Shown here piece by piece: positions 35,904 through 45,589 of a stretch of 64,000 nt of DNA. The DNA is taken from contig CBDEGD010000043.1 in NCBI GenBank assembly GCA_965237625.1, positions 310,001 to 374,000 on the forward strand, given 5' to 3'. A program made the translations under genes and the position numbers. This DNA is from JABDIP01 sp965237625. Lineage in GTDB: Bacteria > Pseudomonadota > Alphaproteobacteria > DSM-16000 > Inquilinaceae. Within the stretch, counting starts at the first letter, position 1. The number at the start of each line of letters is the position of its first letter. The notes below the pieces were generated by a model that saw only the letters and a program-made list of their open reading frames with translations, searched no databases and was not told where the DNA came from.

Positions 35904-36049
35904 GGCATGCCCCGCTTGCCATCTTCAGGAGCCCCGTCAAGGACGGATGAAACAATTGCGGCAGTTTGAGGCAAAACGGGCTAACGCATGGTTAACCTGC
36001 CGACTTCGCCAGGGATTCCGCGGTGTGCGCATCATCAGGACGGTTGTGA

Positions 36050-37351
36050 ATGACCAACGCGATGCATGCTAATTCATGGTATGCGGCAACCGCCGACCTG
36101 CCCGCAGCACGTCCTGCGATTGCCGGAGAAACCCGTTGCGACGTGGTCGTCGTGGGCGGTGGCTTCACGGGCCTGTCCGCCGCCCTGAACCTCGCGGAAC
36201 GCGGCTTCGACGTCGTGCTTCTGGAAGCGAGGCGGGTTGGATGGGGGGCATCCGGCCGCAATGGCGGGCAGATCGTCACCGGCCACAACAAATCGATGGC
36301 GGAGATCCGCGATCTGATGGGCAAGGAGGATGCCCGGCGGCTTTGGGAGATGGGCGAGGAATCCAAATCGATCCTGCGCCAGCGGGTCGAACGCCATGGC
36401 ATCGACTGCGATTTGAAATGGGGCTATCTGCTGGCCGCGATCAAGAAACACCACATGGCGGAGCTGTCGGATACCGTCACCGAGTGGGTGGATCATGACT
36501 ATCATTTCGGCCGCATGGTCGACCGCGACGAAGTGCAGACACTCGTCAGGTCGCCGCACTATGTCGGCGGATTGCTGGACAGCGGCGGCGGCCAGCTTCA
36601 CCCCCTGAAATACGCGCTGGGCCTTACCGCGGCGGCGGTGGAGGCTGGTGTTCGTATCCATGAAGGCAGCCCGGTCGAGCGGCTGGACCATGACGATCGG
36701 GCGGGTTCGGAAGTCGTCGCGCACTCGCCGTCGGGAACCGTCCGCGCCAGCCATGCGGTGCTGGCCGGAAATGCCTATCTGCCGGCCATCTCCAAGCCGG
36801 TCGACCGGCTTATACGGCCGAAGATCATGCCGGTCGGCACCTATATGATCGCCACCGAACCGCTGGACCCGGAGCAGGCGGCAAGGGTCATCCCGGCCGA
36901 CATCGCAATCGCCGATATCAATTTCGTACTGAACTATTACCGCCTGTCCCCCGACAACCGCATGCTGTTCGGCGGCGGCGTCAGCTATTCGACCCTGGAG
37001 GGCCCGGGCCTTGGCCGGATCCTGGCGCGCCGCATGGCGCATTACCTGCCCGACATAGCCGGCGCCAAGGTGGAGTATGTCTGGGGCGGCAATGTCGCGA
37101 TCACCATCAACCGCCTGCCGGATTTCGGACGGCTGGCGCCGAACATCTTCTTCGCCCAGGGATTTTCCGGCCATGGCGTGGCGCTGACCGGGCTGGCCGG
37201 CGCGCTCATGGCCGAAGCGGTCGCCGGAACCGCCGAACGCTTCGACGTCTTCGCCCGCATCCCGCACCGGCCCTTCCCAGGAGGCCGGCTGTTCCGTATG
37301 CCAGCCCTGGTGCTGGCGATGCTGTGGTACCGGCTGCGCGATCTACTCTAG
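36050..37351 (+). CDS. puuB: FAD-dependent gamma-glutamylputrescine oxidoreductase-like
   Basis: 433 residues of the DAO (glycine/D-amino acid oxidase) family. FAD-binding Rossmann motif VVVVGGGFTGLSAALNLAERG (in the first 50 residues), LLEARRVGWGASGRNGGQI, and C-terminal NVAITINRLPDFGRLAPNIFFAQGFSGHGVALT (given in parts) typify PuuB/OrdL proteins. The N-terminal HANSWYAATA is a PuuB hallmark. It oxidises gamma-glutamylputrescine to the aldehyde with release of H2O2. Genes for PuuC (aldehyde dehydrogenase) and PuuD (hydrolase) are not adjacent. Confidence 0.93.
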   Translation: MTNAMHANSWYAATADLPAARPAIAGETRCDVVVVGGGFTGLSAALNLAERGFDVVLLEARRVGWGASGRNGGQIVTGHNKSMAEIRDLMGKEDARRLWEMGEESKSILRQRVERHGIDCDLKWGYLLAAIKKHHMAELSDTVTEWVDHDYHFGRMVDRDEVQTLVRSPHYVGGLLDSGGGQLHPLKYALGLTAAAVEAGVRIHEGSPVERLDHDDRAGSEVVAHSPSGTVRASHAVLAGNAYLPAISKPVDRLIRPKIMPVGTYMIATEPLDPEQAARVIPADIAIADINFVLNYYRLSPDNRMLFGGGVSYSTLEGPGLGRILARRMAHYLPDIAGAKVEYVWGGNVAITINRLPDFGRLAPNIFFAQGFSGHGVALTGLAGALMAEAVAGTAERFDVFARIPHRPFPGGRLFRMPALVLAMLWYRLRDLL

Positions 37352-37652
37352 GTCGGGGCCTCGAAATGCCACTGCATTCAACGCTCCACGCAAGTGCCCG
37401 GACCCATCCAAGGAGCGGAACTAAGCCATACGAGGACTGACTTCGCTTCTTGACCCTGAGCCGCCATTCAAGACACTCGGCGCCAGTCGCCTGTTGAGTC
37501 TATTTCGACGGCGGCCCCCGTACCGCGCGCGTTATCCATCAACAAGCTCCTTTATTCAATGGGGCCACCGGTCAAATTATCTCGAATCGACCAGGATTCC
37601 GCGCCCAGACCCCAAGGGGTTTGGAGGTGAAGCCTCGCGGGGCAATCTCGAC
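37352..37652. other. intergenic region without recognised genes
   Basis: About 300 bases after puuB. No reading frame has homologous character and no clear hairpin terminator is seen. It leads directly into a short FGE-sulfatase-like remnant, so it may be decayed coding sequence. Confidence 0.4.
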
Positions 37653-37757
37653 CTACCTGACGAGGGTCCTGGCAACACGGAAACCGATTCTCTCGTTCCG
37701 GACCTCGGTGAAGTTCGGACTGCGTGCCGCCGAGCGGGTGCTCTCCAGGCGCGATGC
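37653..37757 (-). pseudogene. C-terminal remnant of an FGE-sulfatase (formylglycine-generating-like) domain
   Basis: Thirty-four codons before a stop at 37653 read SRLESTRSAARSPNFTEVRN then ERIGFRVARTL. This is the hallmark C-terminus of FGE-sulfatase/SUMF1-like domains (pattern RSA-R-x(n)-R-x(3-4)-GFRVAR). Upstream in all frames the expected GGSW core is absent. Only the tail of the gene is left, so it is a degenerate fragment. It sits just downstream of the flavodoxin-like gene. Confidence 0.62.
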
Positions 37758-37807
37758 CAAGCATGAACTCGCAGCAGTCAACAAGTTCAGGGGGCCGATC
37801 ACCAGTA

Positions 37808-38551
37808 TTACCGATAGTCGGGATTGGGATAGTCGAAACGGCAGCCAGCTTCCCACATGGTTCGCTGGTTGCCGTGCGCCGGCACGCCACCCGCATCCTT
37901 AATCATCCGGGCAAGGTGCAGCAAATTCCACGTCATGAACGTGGTGTTGCGGTTGGTGAATTCGTTCTCCGGTCCGCCGGAGCCCTCGTCCAAATAAGAG
38001 GGTCCGGGACCGGCCGGGCCGATCCAACCGGCGTCCGCCTGGGGCGGGATCACATAGCCCAGATGCTGGAGCGAGTAGAGGATGTTCATCGCGCAATGCT
38101 TGACGCCATCCTCGTTGCCGGTCACCAGGCACCCACCGACACGTCCGTAGTAGGCGTACTGCCCCTGATCGTTCAGCAGGTGCGAGTTGGCGTACAGCCG
38201 CTCTATGACTTGTGTGCAAATCGAAGATTTCTCGCCCAGCCAAATCGGGGAGGTGAGGATAAGGATGTCCGCCGCGTCGACCTTCTTGTAGATTTCCGGC
38301 CAATCGTCCTTGTCCCATCCATGCTCGGTCATGTCCGGATACACGCCTGTCGCAATGTCGAAGTCGACTGCGCGCACGCATTCGACGCTCACACCGTTCT
38401 TTTCCATGATTGCGCGCGATATGCGGACAAGCCCGTCCGTGTGCGACAACTCCGGGGAGCGCTTCAGCGTACAGTTGATGAAGAGGGCCTTCAGTTCCGA
38501 GAAGTCCCATTTGGACTCGGCACACCACTTTTCCTGCAGTTCATTTAGCAT
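37808..38551 (-). CDS. flavodoxin-fold NAD(P)H-dependent FMN reductase-like protein
   Basis: 247 residues. The sequence KALFINCTLKRSPELSHTDGL is the phosphate-binding first loop of NADPH-dependent FMN reductases, and ADILILTSPIWLGEKSSICTQVIER forms the flavin-contacting loop (shown in its first 20 residues: ADILILTSPIWLGEKSSICT). The later GRVGGCLVTGNEDGVKHCAM completes the fold. Unusually long C-terminal half with GPGPSYLDEGSGGPENEF, a segment seen in this subfamily of flavodoxin-like proteins. Probably a cytoplasmic flavin or quinone reductase. Stands alone within a region of gene remnants. Confidence 0.87.
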   Translation of the reverse strand: MLNELQEKWCAESKWDFSELKALFINCTLKRSPELSHTDGLVRISRAIMEKNGVSVECVRAVDFDIATGVYPDMTEHGWDKDDWPEIYKKVDAADILILTSPIWLGEKSSICTQVIERLYANSHLLNDQGQYAYYGRVGGCLVTGNEDGVKHCAMNILYSLQHLGYVIPPQADAGWIGPAGPGPSYLDEGSGGPENEFTNRNTTFMTWNLLHLARMIKDAGGVPAHGNQRTMWEAGCRFDYPNPDYR

Positions 38552-38601
38552 CTGTCTTCACAGCTCCTTCTGATCGTCGGTTTTTGCCGGGCCAGTCTAC
38601 G

Positions 38602-38922
38602 TCATGCTTGTTCGGACCGTACAACCATCTGCCCGCTTTCTCCGGCATGAGCGGCACCGGCTAGCGCGGCGAAGAACAGGACTATGGGAAGGGCAATACC
38701 GTCGTTCAGGCCGCTCTCGACGTTCAACGCTTGACGGGTTCGAACCGGAACCAGCGGGCTCGATACGACCAGTTAACCGAGCGCCGCGTCGGTCGGCGCA
38801 AGGACCGCGGCCAACAAGGCTGCTTCCCACAAGCTCAATCCGCGCGGGAGGACCAGGGCGACGGCCATCCCGGCGGCGATAGTCAATGGCATGCCGATCA
38901 AAAGCATGTGGATGGGCACCAT
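38602..38922 (-). pseudogene. CPA1 (NhaP-type) cation:proton antiporter fragment with internal stop
   Basis: Reading from ATG 38922: IHMLLIGMPLTIAAGMAVAL, then LAAVLAPTDAALG, a TAA stop at 38781-38779, then in the same frame VVSSPLVPVRTRQALNVESG and LNDGIALPIVLFFAALAG to a TGA at 38602. APTDAALG and NVESGLNDGIALP are the ion-binding core of CPA1 antiporters. The stop occupies the place of the conserved Gln after ALG (CAA to TAA). Both termini of the about 400-600 aa parent are missing. This is a decayed fragment, not an active gene. Confidence 0.85.
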
Positions 38923-38963
38923 TTAAAGTCGCATTCCTTCACACACCCACCTACGGCCACGGC

Positions 38964-41135
38964 TCACTTCTCGCTGTAATGGGTGACGCCGTCCCAATCC
39001 TCCGGCGGCGGGTGATTGATCCATTGGCGGCATTTTTCGCGCAGCTGTATCGAGGGTTCGTCGTCGGGTTGCGCGGCCAGCAGCGAGTCGAGGCGCGCCA
39101 CCGCATCCGCGAAGCGGCGCTCGCTGGAAAGTCGCAGGGCCTCTTCATAATCCGCCGCCCGATCACGCACCGCCTCGGACACCTGAGATACTTCGCCCAA
39201 CGGCTCATAGATGTCGGTTGGCAAGGCCTTGCCCTTCACTGTCACGCAGTCGATTCGCCGCCAGACGAACTGCGTCCCCACTGCGACGACGACCGATTCC
39301 GTTGCCAGGATCTCCGTCCCATAGCGCGCGTTCAGCGCTTCGAGCCGACTCGCCATATTGACCGTGTCGCCGAGTACGGTATAGCTGAGTCGTTCGGGCG
39401 CGCCGACATTGCCGACTACTGCCTGGCCCGTGGAGAGACCGAAACGCGTGCGCAACGCCGGGCGGCCGCTTTCCTGCCACTGGACGTTTTGAGCGCGGAG
39501 CAGCGTCCGGCATTTGAGTACCGCCGAGACCGCGCGCGCTGCGTGGTCGTCGAAGGGCTCCGGCGCACCCCAGAACGCGACGATCGCATCGCCGACGAGT
39601 TTGTCGACCGTAGCCCGTTCACTTTGCAGGGCTTCGATCATGAGGCGGAAATAATCCGCCATATGATGGGTCAGTTCGTCCGGGGTCATGCCCTCCGCGA
39701 TGCGGGTGAAGTTCTGTATATCCGTGAAGAGCACCGAAAGAGTGGCGGCTTTACCGCCGATCTTAGCGACCTCGCCTCGACGAACCAGCTCACGTACGAG
39801 GTCGATCGGCACGTATCGCGAGAAGGATTTAATTCCAGTCATCATTTGCGACTGCGCTTCGGCCAGTTGGGTAATCTCACGAACGCGGGAATTGACAGGT
39901 GCGCCAGCGGTCAGGTCCAGGTCACGGATCTTGGTGCTTTGCCGGGCGAGCGTTTCGAGCGGCCGACTGTAACGCCGCGCCATTGTACCAGCCAGCAGCA
40001 CGGCCACGAATATTGCCCCTGCGGATACGGCCAGCACCAGGTTCCGCTGACGCAGGGCCTCGCCAAGAAAATCGGCCTCCGGGACCATCACGCCGATCCA
40101 TAGCGCCTGGCCCTGAAGGTCGAATGAGCGGAAACCGCTCCACCAGAATCCGTCGTCGCTTTCATAGCGGAAGACACGCAGCAAATCTTCCCCGGTGCCC
40201 CGCCAAGCCGAAACGGCATCGCGCACTCCAGTAAGGCCTAGATCTTGAGGTGTAAGGATCGCGGCGTCCCGATCGGTCTCCTCGAATTCGGTGGCTTCGC
40301 GCAGCACATCGCGGATCGCATTGGGATTGGGCCAGCGCGCGTCGGCCGGGAGCCCAATCAGGGAGCCGCTGTGGTGCAGCACAAACACCTTGCCGTTCGG
40401 GCTCGGGCGGAGCTTCGCGGTGAAGCCGGACAAGTCCATAAGAAGCAGGTCGAATGCGACGAGCCTGATCTGACCGGACGCCTGATCGTGCCATTTATAG
40501 GCCACCGTCATTCCGGCGTCCTTGGTGATGAAAAAATAGTAGGGTGCGGTCCAGTGGGGTTGGTCGAGGCTTGGCTCCATGTAAAACAGCCGGCGGCGGG
40601 GATCGTAGTCACGTGCTTCCGCCGGCAGCGGCCCCTCGGAATATAGCGCGAGATCGCGGGTCCACATGACCTCGTAGCCGGCCTCCGGCCCGTGATCCGC
40701 CCACACGAGGCGGTTATACCACTCGTAATCGTCGCCACCGCGGAGGTCGCGGAAGAGAAGGTATTCGAGGCCTTCGTCCTGCACCAGCATCATCGATGTG
40801 ATCTGACGGTGCCGGTCGAGCAGCGGAATAAACAGAGCGTTCAGGCGTTCCAGGTTCGCGCGATTCTCATAGTCGAGCAGCCCAGCTGTCCACCAAGCTC
40901 TGGACGCATCCAGCAATCCTTCGATAGAGCCGAAGAAGTGCTGCATTTCCGCCTGGGCCTGATCCGCGGTTTGCTCGATGAAGCGCTGCGACAAATCGCG
41001 AACGGTGCGGCGCGCGCCGATATCGATGACGATGAGGATCGTAACCGAGACCAGGAAAACCAGCACCAACAGCATGAGCAACAGAGTGCTGCGGATGCTG
41101 AGCGTTTTCGGGAATGCCAAGTCAGTCAGTCCCAT
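38964..41135 (-). CDS. membrane-bound class III adenylate cyclase with periplasmic sensor and HAMP
   Basis: About 723 residues from ATG 41135; in-frame ATGs at 41195 and 41240 would add 20-35 residues and no start has a clear ribosome binding site. TM1 (about 15-40), a large periplasmic Cache-like sensor (about 45-365), TM2 (about 370-390), HAMP-like linker, then a cyclase domain: SVLFTDIQNFTRIAE (metal Asp), VDKLVGDAIVAFWGAPEPFD (Lys and second metal Asp; Lys favours ATP), SYTVLGDTVNMASRLEALN (purine-binding Asp, transition-state Asn/Arg). All catalytic residues are present, so it should make cAMP in response to an external cue. Confidence 0.92.
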   Translation of the reverse strand: MGLTDLAFPKTLSIRSTLLLMLLVLVFLVSVTILIVIDIGARRTVRDLSQRFIEQTADQAQAEMQHFFGSIEGLLDASRAWWTAGLLDYENRANLERLNALFIPLLDRHRQITSMMLVQDEGLEYLLFRDLRGGDDYEWYNRLVWADHGPEAGYEVMWTRDLALYSEGPLPAEARDYDPRRRLFYMEPSLDQPHWTAPYYFFITKDAGMTVAYKWHDQASGQIRLVAFDLLLMDLSGFTAKLRPSPNGKVFVLHHSGSLIGLPADARWPNPNAIRDVLREATEFEETDRDAAILTPQDLGLTGVRDAVSAWRGTGEDLLRVFRYESDDGFWWSGFRSFDLQGQALWIGVMVPEADFLGEALRQRNLVLAVSAGAIFVAVLLAGTMARRYSRPLETLARQSTKIRDLDLTAGAPVNSRVREITQLAEAQSQMMTGIKSFSRYVPIDLVRELVRRGEVAKIGGKAATLSVLFTDIQNFTRIAEGMTPDELTHHMADYFRLMIEALQSERATVDKLVGDAIVAFWGAPEPFDDHAARAVSAVLKCRTLLRAQNVQWQESGRPALRTRFGLSTGQAVVGNVGAPERLSYTVLGDTVNMASRLEALNARYGTEILATESVVVAVGTQFVWRRIDCVTVKGKALPTDIYEPLGEVSQVSEAVRDRAADYEEALRLSSERRFADAVARLDSLLAAQPDDEPSIQLREKCRQWINHPPPEDWDGVTHYSEK

Positions 41136-41477
41136 AAACCGGGATTTCCCAGATGATTCTTCCCAGCCACCAAAAACAGTAGTCCGATCGAGCATCGATC
41201 GGAAGCGTAGCGGTTCATCCCGGTTTGGCGACCCCGACATGTGACATTGATAGTGAACCACCTGTTCACGGCAAGAGCATAATGTCGCCTCTTGGCTATG
41301 CAGCGACAAGCGCCGCCTCGGCCAAATTTGTCCGAAACGCACTCCAAAGCGGAAATAAGAGGCGCCATTACCCAGACAGCGCCTGCGCGACCTGCTCCAG
41401 CGGGCTGACTCGCGTTGGCCTGCGATGCGACGGTTCTTTGACCCGCATCAAGACCCGTCTCTCCAATCTGCGTTCTT

Positions 41478-42011
41478 ATGGCACGTCACGCGGCCCTGGT
41501 TCCCCTCAAACCGGCGGCCACGGCGCAGTCGGCTCAGCGCAGGCGCCCTACTGACGGAACCTATCGGCTCCAATCGCGAGACGCAAATGACGTCAGGAAC
41601 GGAACGACACGACATTGTCTTTGCGGCGCGGTCCGCATCACCGCAGGGAATGCCAGCAACAAGGTGGATGCCTGTCACTGCGGCATGTGTCGGCGCTGGT
41701 GCGGTGGGCCGCTGATGGAAATCGACTGCGGGACGGACGTTTCGATCGAAGGCGAAGAGAAAATTGCGATATTCGACTCGTCGCCCTGGGCGGAACGCGG
41801 CTTCTGCGGCAAATGCGGAACCAATCTGTTCTACAGGCTCAAGGACAGCCAGCAACATCGGGTTCTGGTGGGCCTGTTCGATGACGCCGATGACCTGATT
41901 ATCGATCGTCAGGTATTTATCGATGAGAAGCCTGGTTTCTATCGTTTTGCGGATGAAACCCACGACATGACCGGAGCGGAGATAATCGCCCTATATGGAT
42001 CATCGGAATGA
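41478..42011 (+). CDS. GFA family zinc protein, start uncertain
   Basis: The domain itself is clear: RHCLCGAVRITAGN, DACHCGMCRRWCGGPLMEID, GFCGKCGTNLFYRL, the Cys sets for structural and catalytic zinc, ending EIIALYGSSE. The open frame from ATG 41478 puts about 45 non-homologous residues first, with no in-frame ATG/GTG/TTG near the domain. A well-placed ATG at 41587 is one frame off and reads MTSGTERHD before leaving homology, so a one-base error or frameshift may lie at about 41605-41620. Function unknown; second GFA protein in the window (the other at 2153). Confidence 0.75.
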   Translation: MARHAALVPLKPAATAQSAQRRRPTDGTYRLQSRDANDVRNGTTRHCLCGAVRITAGNASNKVDACHCGMCRRWCGGPLMEIDCGTDVSIEGEEKIAIFDSSPWAERGFCGKCGTNLFYRLKDSQQHRVLVGLFDDADDLIIDRQVFIDEKPGFYRFADETHDMTGAEIIALYGSSE

Positions 42012-42037
42012 GCGACCGCGCCCCCGATACACGCATA

Positions 42038-42226
42038 TCAGCCACTGAGACCAAGGGTCCGGAACAGATCGACGAGGCACCGTCCCAGCGGAATATAATC
42101 CGAATTCGGTAGCGAAAAGCTGCGCAGGAAATAGGCCGCGCTGATCCCGCCGGTGGTGAATTCGTGCAGAAAATACGAACTGACCGGATGCATCCGCTCC
42201 GGCAATTCGCAGAGGTTGATGGGCAT
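42038..42226 (-). CDS. small hypothetical protein
   Basis: 62 residues from ATG 42226, which has a good Shine-Dalgarno (GAGGAG, eight bases upstream). The sequence MPINLCELPERMHPVSSYFL and later GRCLVDLFRTLGLSG has no recognised family. Composition is unlike its GC-rich shadows, with aromatic and Ser content compatible with a real peptide. Support is only the RBS and composition. Confidence 0.42.
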   Translation of the reverse strand: MPINLCELPERMHPVSSYFLHEFTTGGISAAYFLRSFSLPNSDYIPLGRCLVDLFRTLGLSG

Positions 42227-42331
42227 CTACGGGTCTCCTCAGCCGGTCCTCAGGGTACCATCATGGCACGGCCTCTGAGGGTAGCCAAAACTATGGCCGA
42301 CATGTCTTGACGATGTCTCAACGCCGCTCTT

Positions 42332-42529
42332 TCACCGTATTTCGCGCCGGCTTCTCGGCCCGAACATCAGCCATATGAGAAACCCGAATAACGGGAAGAC
42401 AACGACGAACAGAATCCACAGCACCTTGCGAAAGGTTGTGGTCCTGGCCTGAATCACGCTGACGATCGCCCAGATCACCAAACCCTAATGGATCAGGCCG
42501 AACAGGCCACGAATTTCGATATCGAGCAT
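42332..42529 (-). pseudogene. PLDNc-like small membrane protein with internal TAG
   Basis: From ATG 42529 (GAGGA upstream): MLDIEIRGLFGLIH, TAG at 42487-42485, then GLVIWAIVSVIQARTTTFRK, VLWILFVVVFPLFGFLIWLM and FGPRSRREIR to a TGA at 42332. Two membrane helices with an FRKVLWILFVVxFPxxGFxIWxxFGP pattern are typical of phospholipase-D-nuclease N-terminal (PLDNc_N) small membrane proteins. The amber codon occurs in helix 1 where a Leu is expected (TTG to TAG). Either a point-mutated pseudogene or suppressed/re-initiated translation. Confidence 0.75.
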
Positions 42530-42633
42530 GGATCCTCGCCCCTGTCTCATCCAACGACAAGAATAGTGCATCGTCCACGCAGGTGGAATTGGCTTGATCG
42601 GAACTGAAAACCCGATCCTACCGCTACTCGATT

Positions 42634-42825
42634 TCAGTCGGATTGGGAGGCAAGGACCGGTGTCGCCATCTGGCCAATAAAGAAGGCGGTCGCCAGATCC
42701 GTAGACAGCGCGGTCTCACCGCATTTCGGGCATTCGACGCTTGGGCCCAGCACGCGAACCATGAAAACATGGCCGTGTGCGCAACGAATTCGATGACCTT
42801 CCGAAAGTCGCGACTCGATCAGCAT
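42634..42825 (-). CDS. small zinc-ribbon protein
   Basis: 63 residues from ATG 42825, preceded by the strong ribosome binding site AGGAGGG. CAHGH (residues 15-19) and CPKCG (32-36) form a Cys2-His/Cys2 zinc-ribbon. The remainder is helical (STDLATAFFIGQMA). Such mini-ribbons are often regulators or ribosome/RNAP accessories; no specific role can be given. Confidence 0.65.
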   Translation of the reverse strand: MLIESRLSEGHRIRCAHGHVFMVRVLGPSVECPKCGETALSTDLATAFFIGQMATPVLASQSD

Positions 42826-43014
42826 GGCGCCCTCCTTGGCACCGCGAAACTATCGGAAAGGTGTTAAGAGTCAACACAATCTATGACAGGTTTGTGAAAG
42901 AAATCGGAAGCGCGATATCACGGCAATCGACCCAGAACGCAAATTTCCGAAACATGTGTTGGTGGGAAACATAACGGGCGACAACACATGCCGCCGCCCG
43001 TTTGTAATGCGCCG

Positions 43015-44355
<1,341 letters not shown>

Positions 44356-44495
44356 AATCGGCACTCCCTGAATTTGAGCACGGCGCAGCGGCCGGCTGGG
44401 GGTTGAAGAAATCTAGGAGTGTTCGAGAATCCGGACAAGCGGATTCCCCAACCGCCGACCCTTTGAGGCATATCGTTGCGTGCCCCGCCGTCGCC

Positions 44496-44511
44496 GTTCA
44501 ATATATCGAAC
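44496..44511. promoter_or_regulatory. candidate operator palindrome between aminotransferase and regulator genes
   Basis: GTTCAATATATCGAAC is a 16-bp inverted repeat with one mismatched pair (arms GTTC/GAAC around ATATAT). It lies 140 nt upstream of the aminotransferase start and 30 nt upstream of the regulator GTG, in an otherwise AT-richer divergent gap, the expected place for an XRE-cupin autoregulatory site. Confidence 0.5.
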
Positions 44512-44541
44512 ACTGTTAACACCTGAAAGGCCGGGGCGTCA

Positions 44542-45102
44542 GTGGAGATCGATGTCGGCGGCAGGCTGCGCCGCCTGCGGGAGATGCACGGGATCAGCCA
44601 GCGCGAGCTGGCCAAGCGGGCCGGCGTGTCCAACGCCACCATCTCGCTGATCGAGCAGAACCGCGCCAGCCCCTCGGTCGGTTCGCTGAAGAAGGTGCTC
44701 GACGGTATCCCGATCAAGATGGCCGAGTTCTTCGCGCCGGAAGAGCCGCCGCGCCGGCGGGTGTTCTATGTCGCCGAGGATCTGGTGGAGATCGGCGGCG
44801 ATGGCGGCCCGGGCGGACTGTCCTTCCGCCAAATCGGCCGCGACTTGAGCGACAGGGCGCTGCAGATCCTGCACGAGCGCTACGCGCCCGGCGCCGATAC
44901 CGGCCAGACCATGCTGCGCCACGAAGCCGAGGAAGGCGGCGTGGTCCTGCGCGGCCATGTCGAGGTCACCGTCGGCGACCAGCGCCGAACCCTCGGCCCC
45001 GGCGACGCCTATTATTTCGACAGCCGCCTGCCCCACCGCTTCCGCAATGTCGGCGACGAGGAAGCGGAAATCGTCAGCGCCAGCACGCCGCCGACGTTTT
45101 GA
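44542..45102 (+). CDS. XRE-family transcriptional regulator with cupin domain (PuuR-like)
   Basis: 186 residues from GTG 44542. N-terminal helix-turn-helix (about 8-62: RLRRLREMHGISQRELAKRA, GVSNATISLIEQNRASPSVG) and C-terminal cupin (about 110-180: GADTGQTMLRHEAEEGGVVL, GDAYYFDSRLPHRFRNVG). This architecture fits PuuR, which senses putrescine, and related amine/amino acid regulators. Because it is divergent from an omega-amino acid transaminase, it probably represses that gene in the absence of its amine. It could also act on the polyamine genes at 22-37 kb. Confidence 0.9.
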   Translation: MEIDVGGRLRRLREMHGISQRELAKRAGVSNATISLIEQNRASPSVGSLKKVLDGIPIKMAEFFAPEEPPRRRVFYVAEDLVEIGGDGGPGGLSFRQIGRDLSDRALQILHERYAPGADTGQTMLRHEAEEGGVVLRGHVEVTVGDQRRTLGPGDAYYFDSRLPHRFRNVGDEEAEIVSASTPPTF

Positions 45103-45589
45103 AGGTCCCACATCCACTGCCGAACACTGGCGAACACAACCGTAGGGTCCAAATATTGGGCACCGCCCGGATGATACACCCAGGTTCGCCAGTCGTGCCT
45201 CAGAGCGGACAACTACCAATCACTCATTTCTTGGACGGTGCTACGATTTTCGCGTGGATTGGGAGCAGCCCTCCCATAGCAACGTAAAGATGACCATGAT
45301 GTGTAATCCATCCTAAACTGCGGCCGGTGGGAATGATGCAGATGTCATGATTTGCCATAATGGCCTTCGACGACGCTCTCATGTAGATCTGCATAATATG
45401 GCTTAGTAAAATGGCTGAAGAGCTGCGGTTAAATAGTCTTTAAGTGCATATCGCTGCGATACATGCCTTTGGAAGGCAATTATTATCAGTTGCAATCCGA
45501 AATTCGCCACTCATGCGCATTCTTCCAATTGTTATTAGGCTTCTGAACTCGACGACAAGAGCCAATAGATTCAAGATAGAGGCTTTGCG
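45103..45589. other. AT-rich intergenic region
   Basis: About 490 bases between the regulator and the orphan gene. It is visibly more AT-rich than the genome norm, particularly 45290-45590. No coding frame, tRNA or integrase site was recognised. The last 100 bases presumably contain the promoter of the gene at 45590. Confidence 0.4.
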
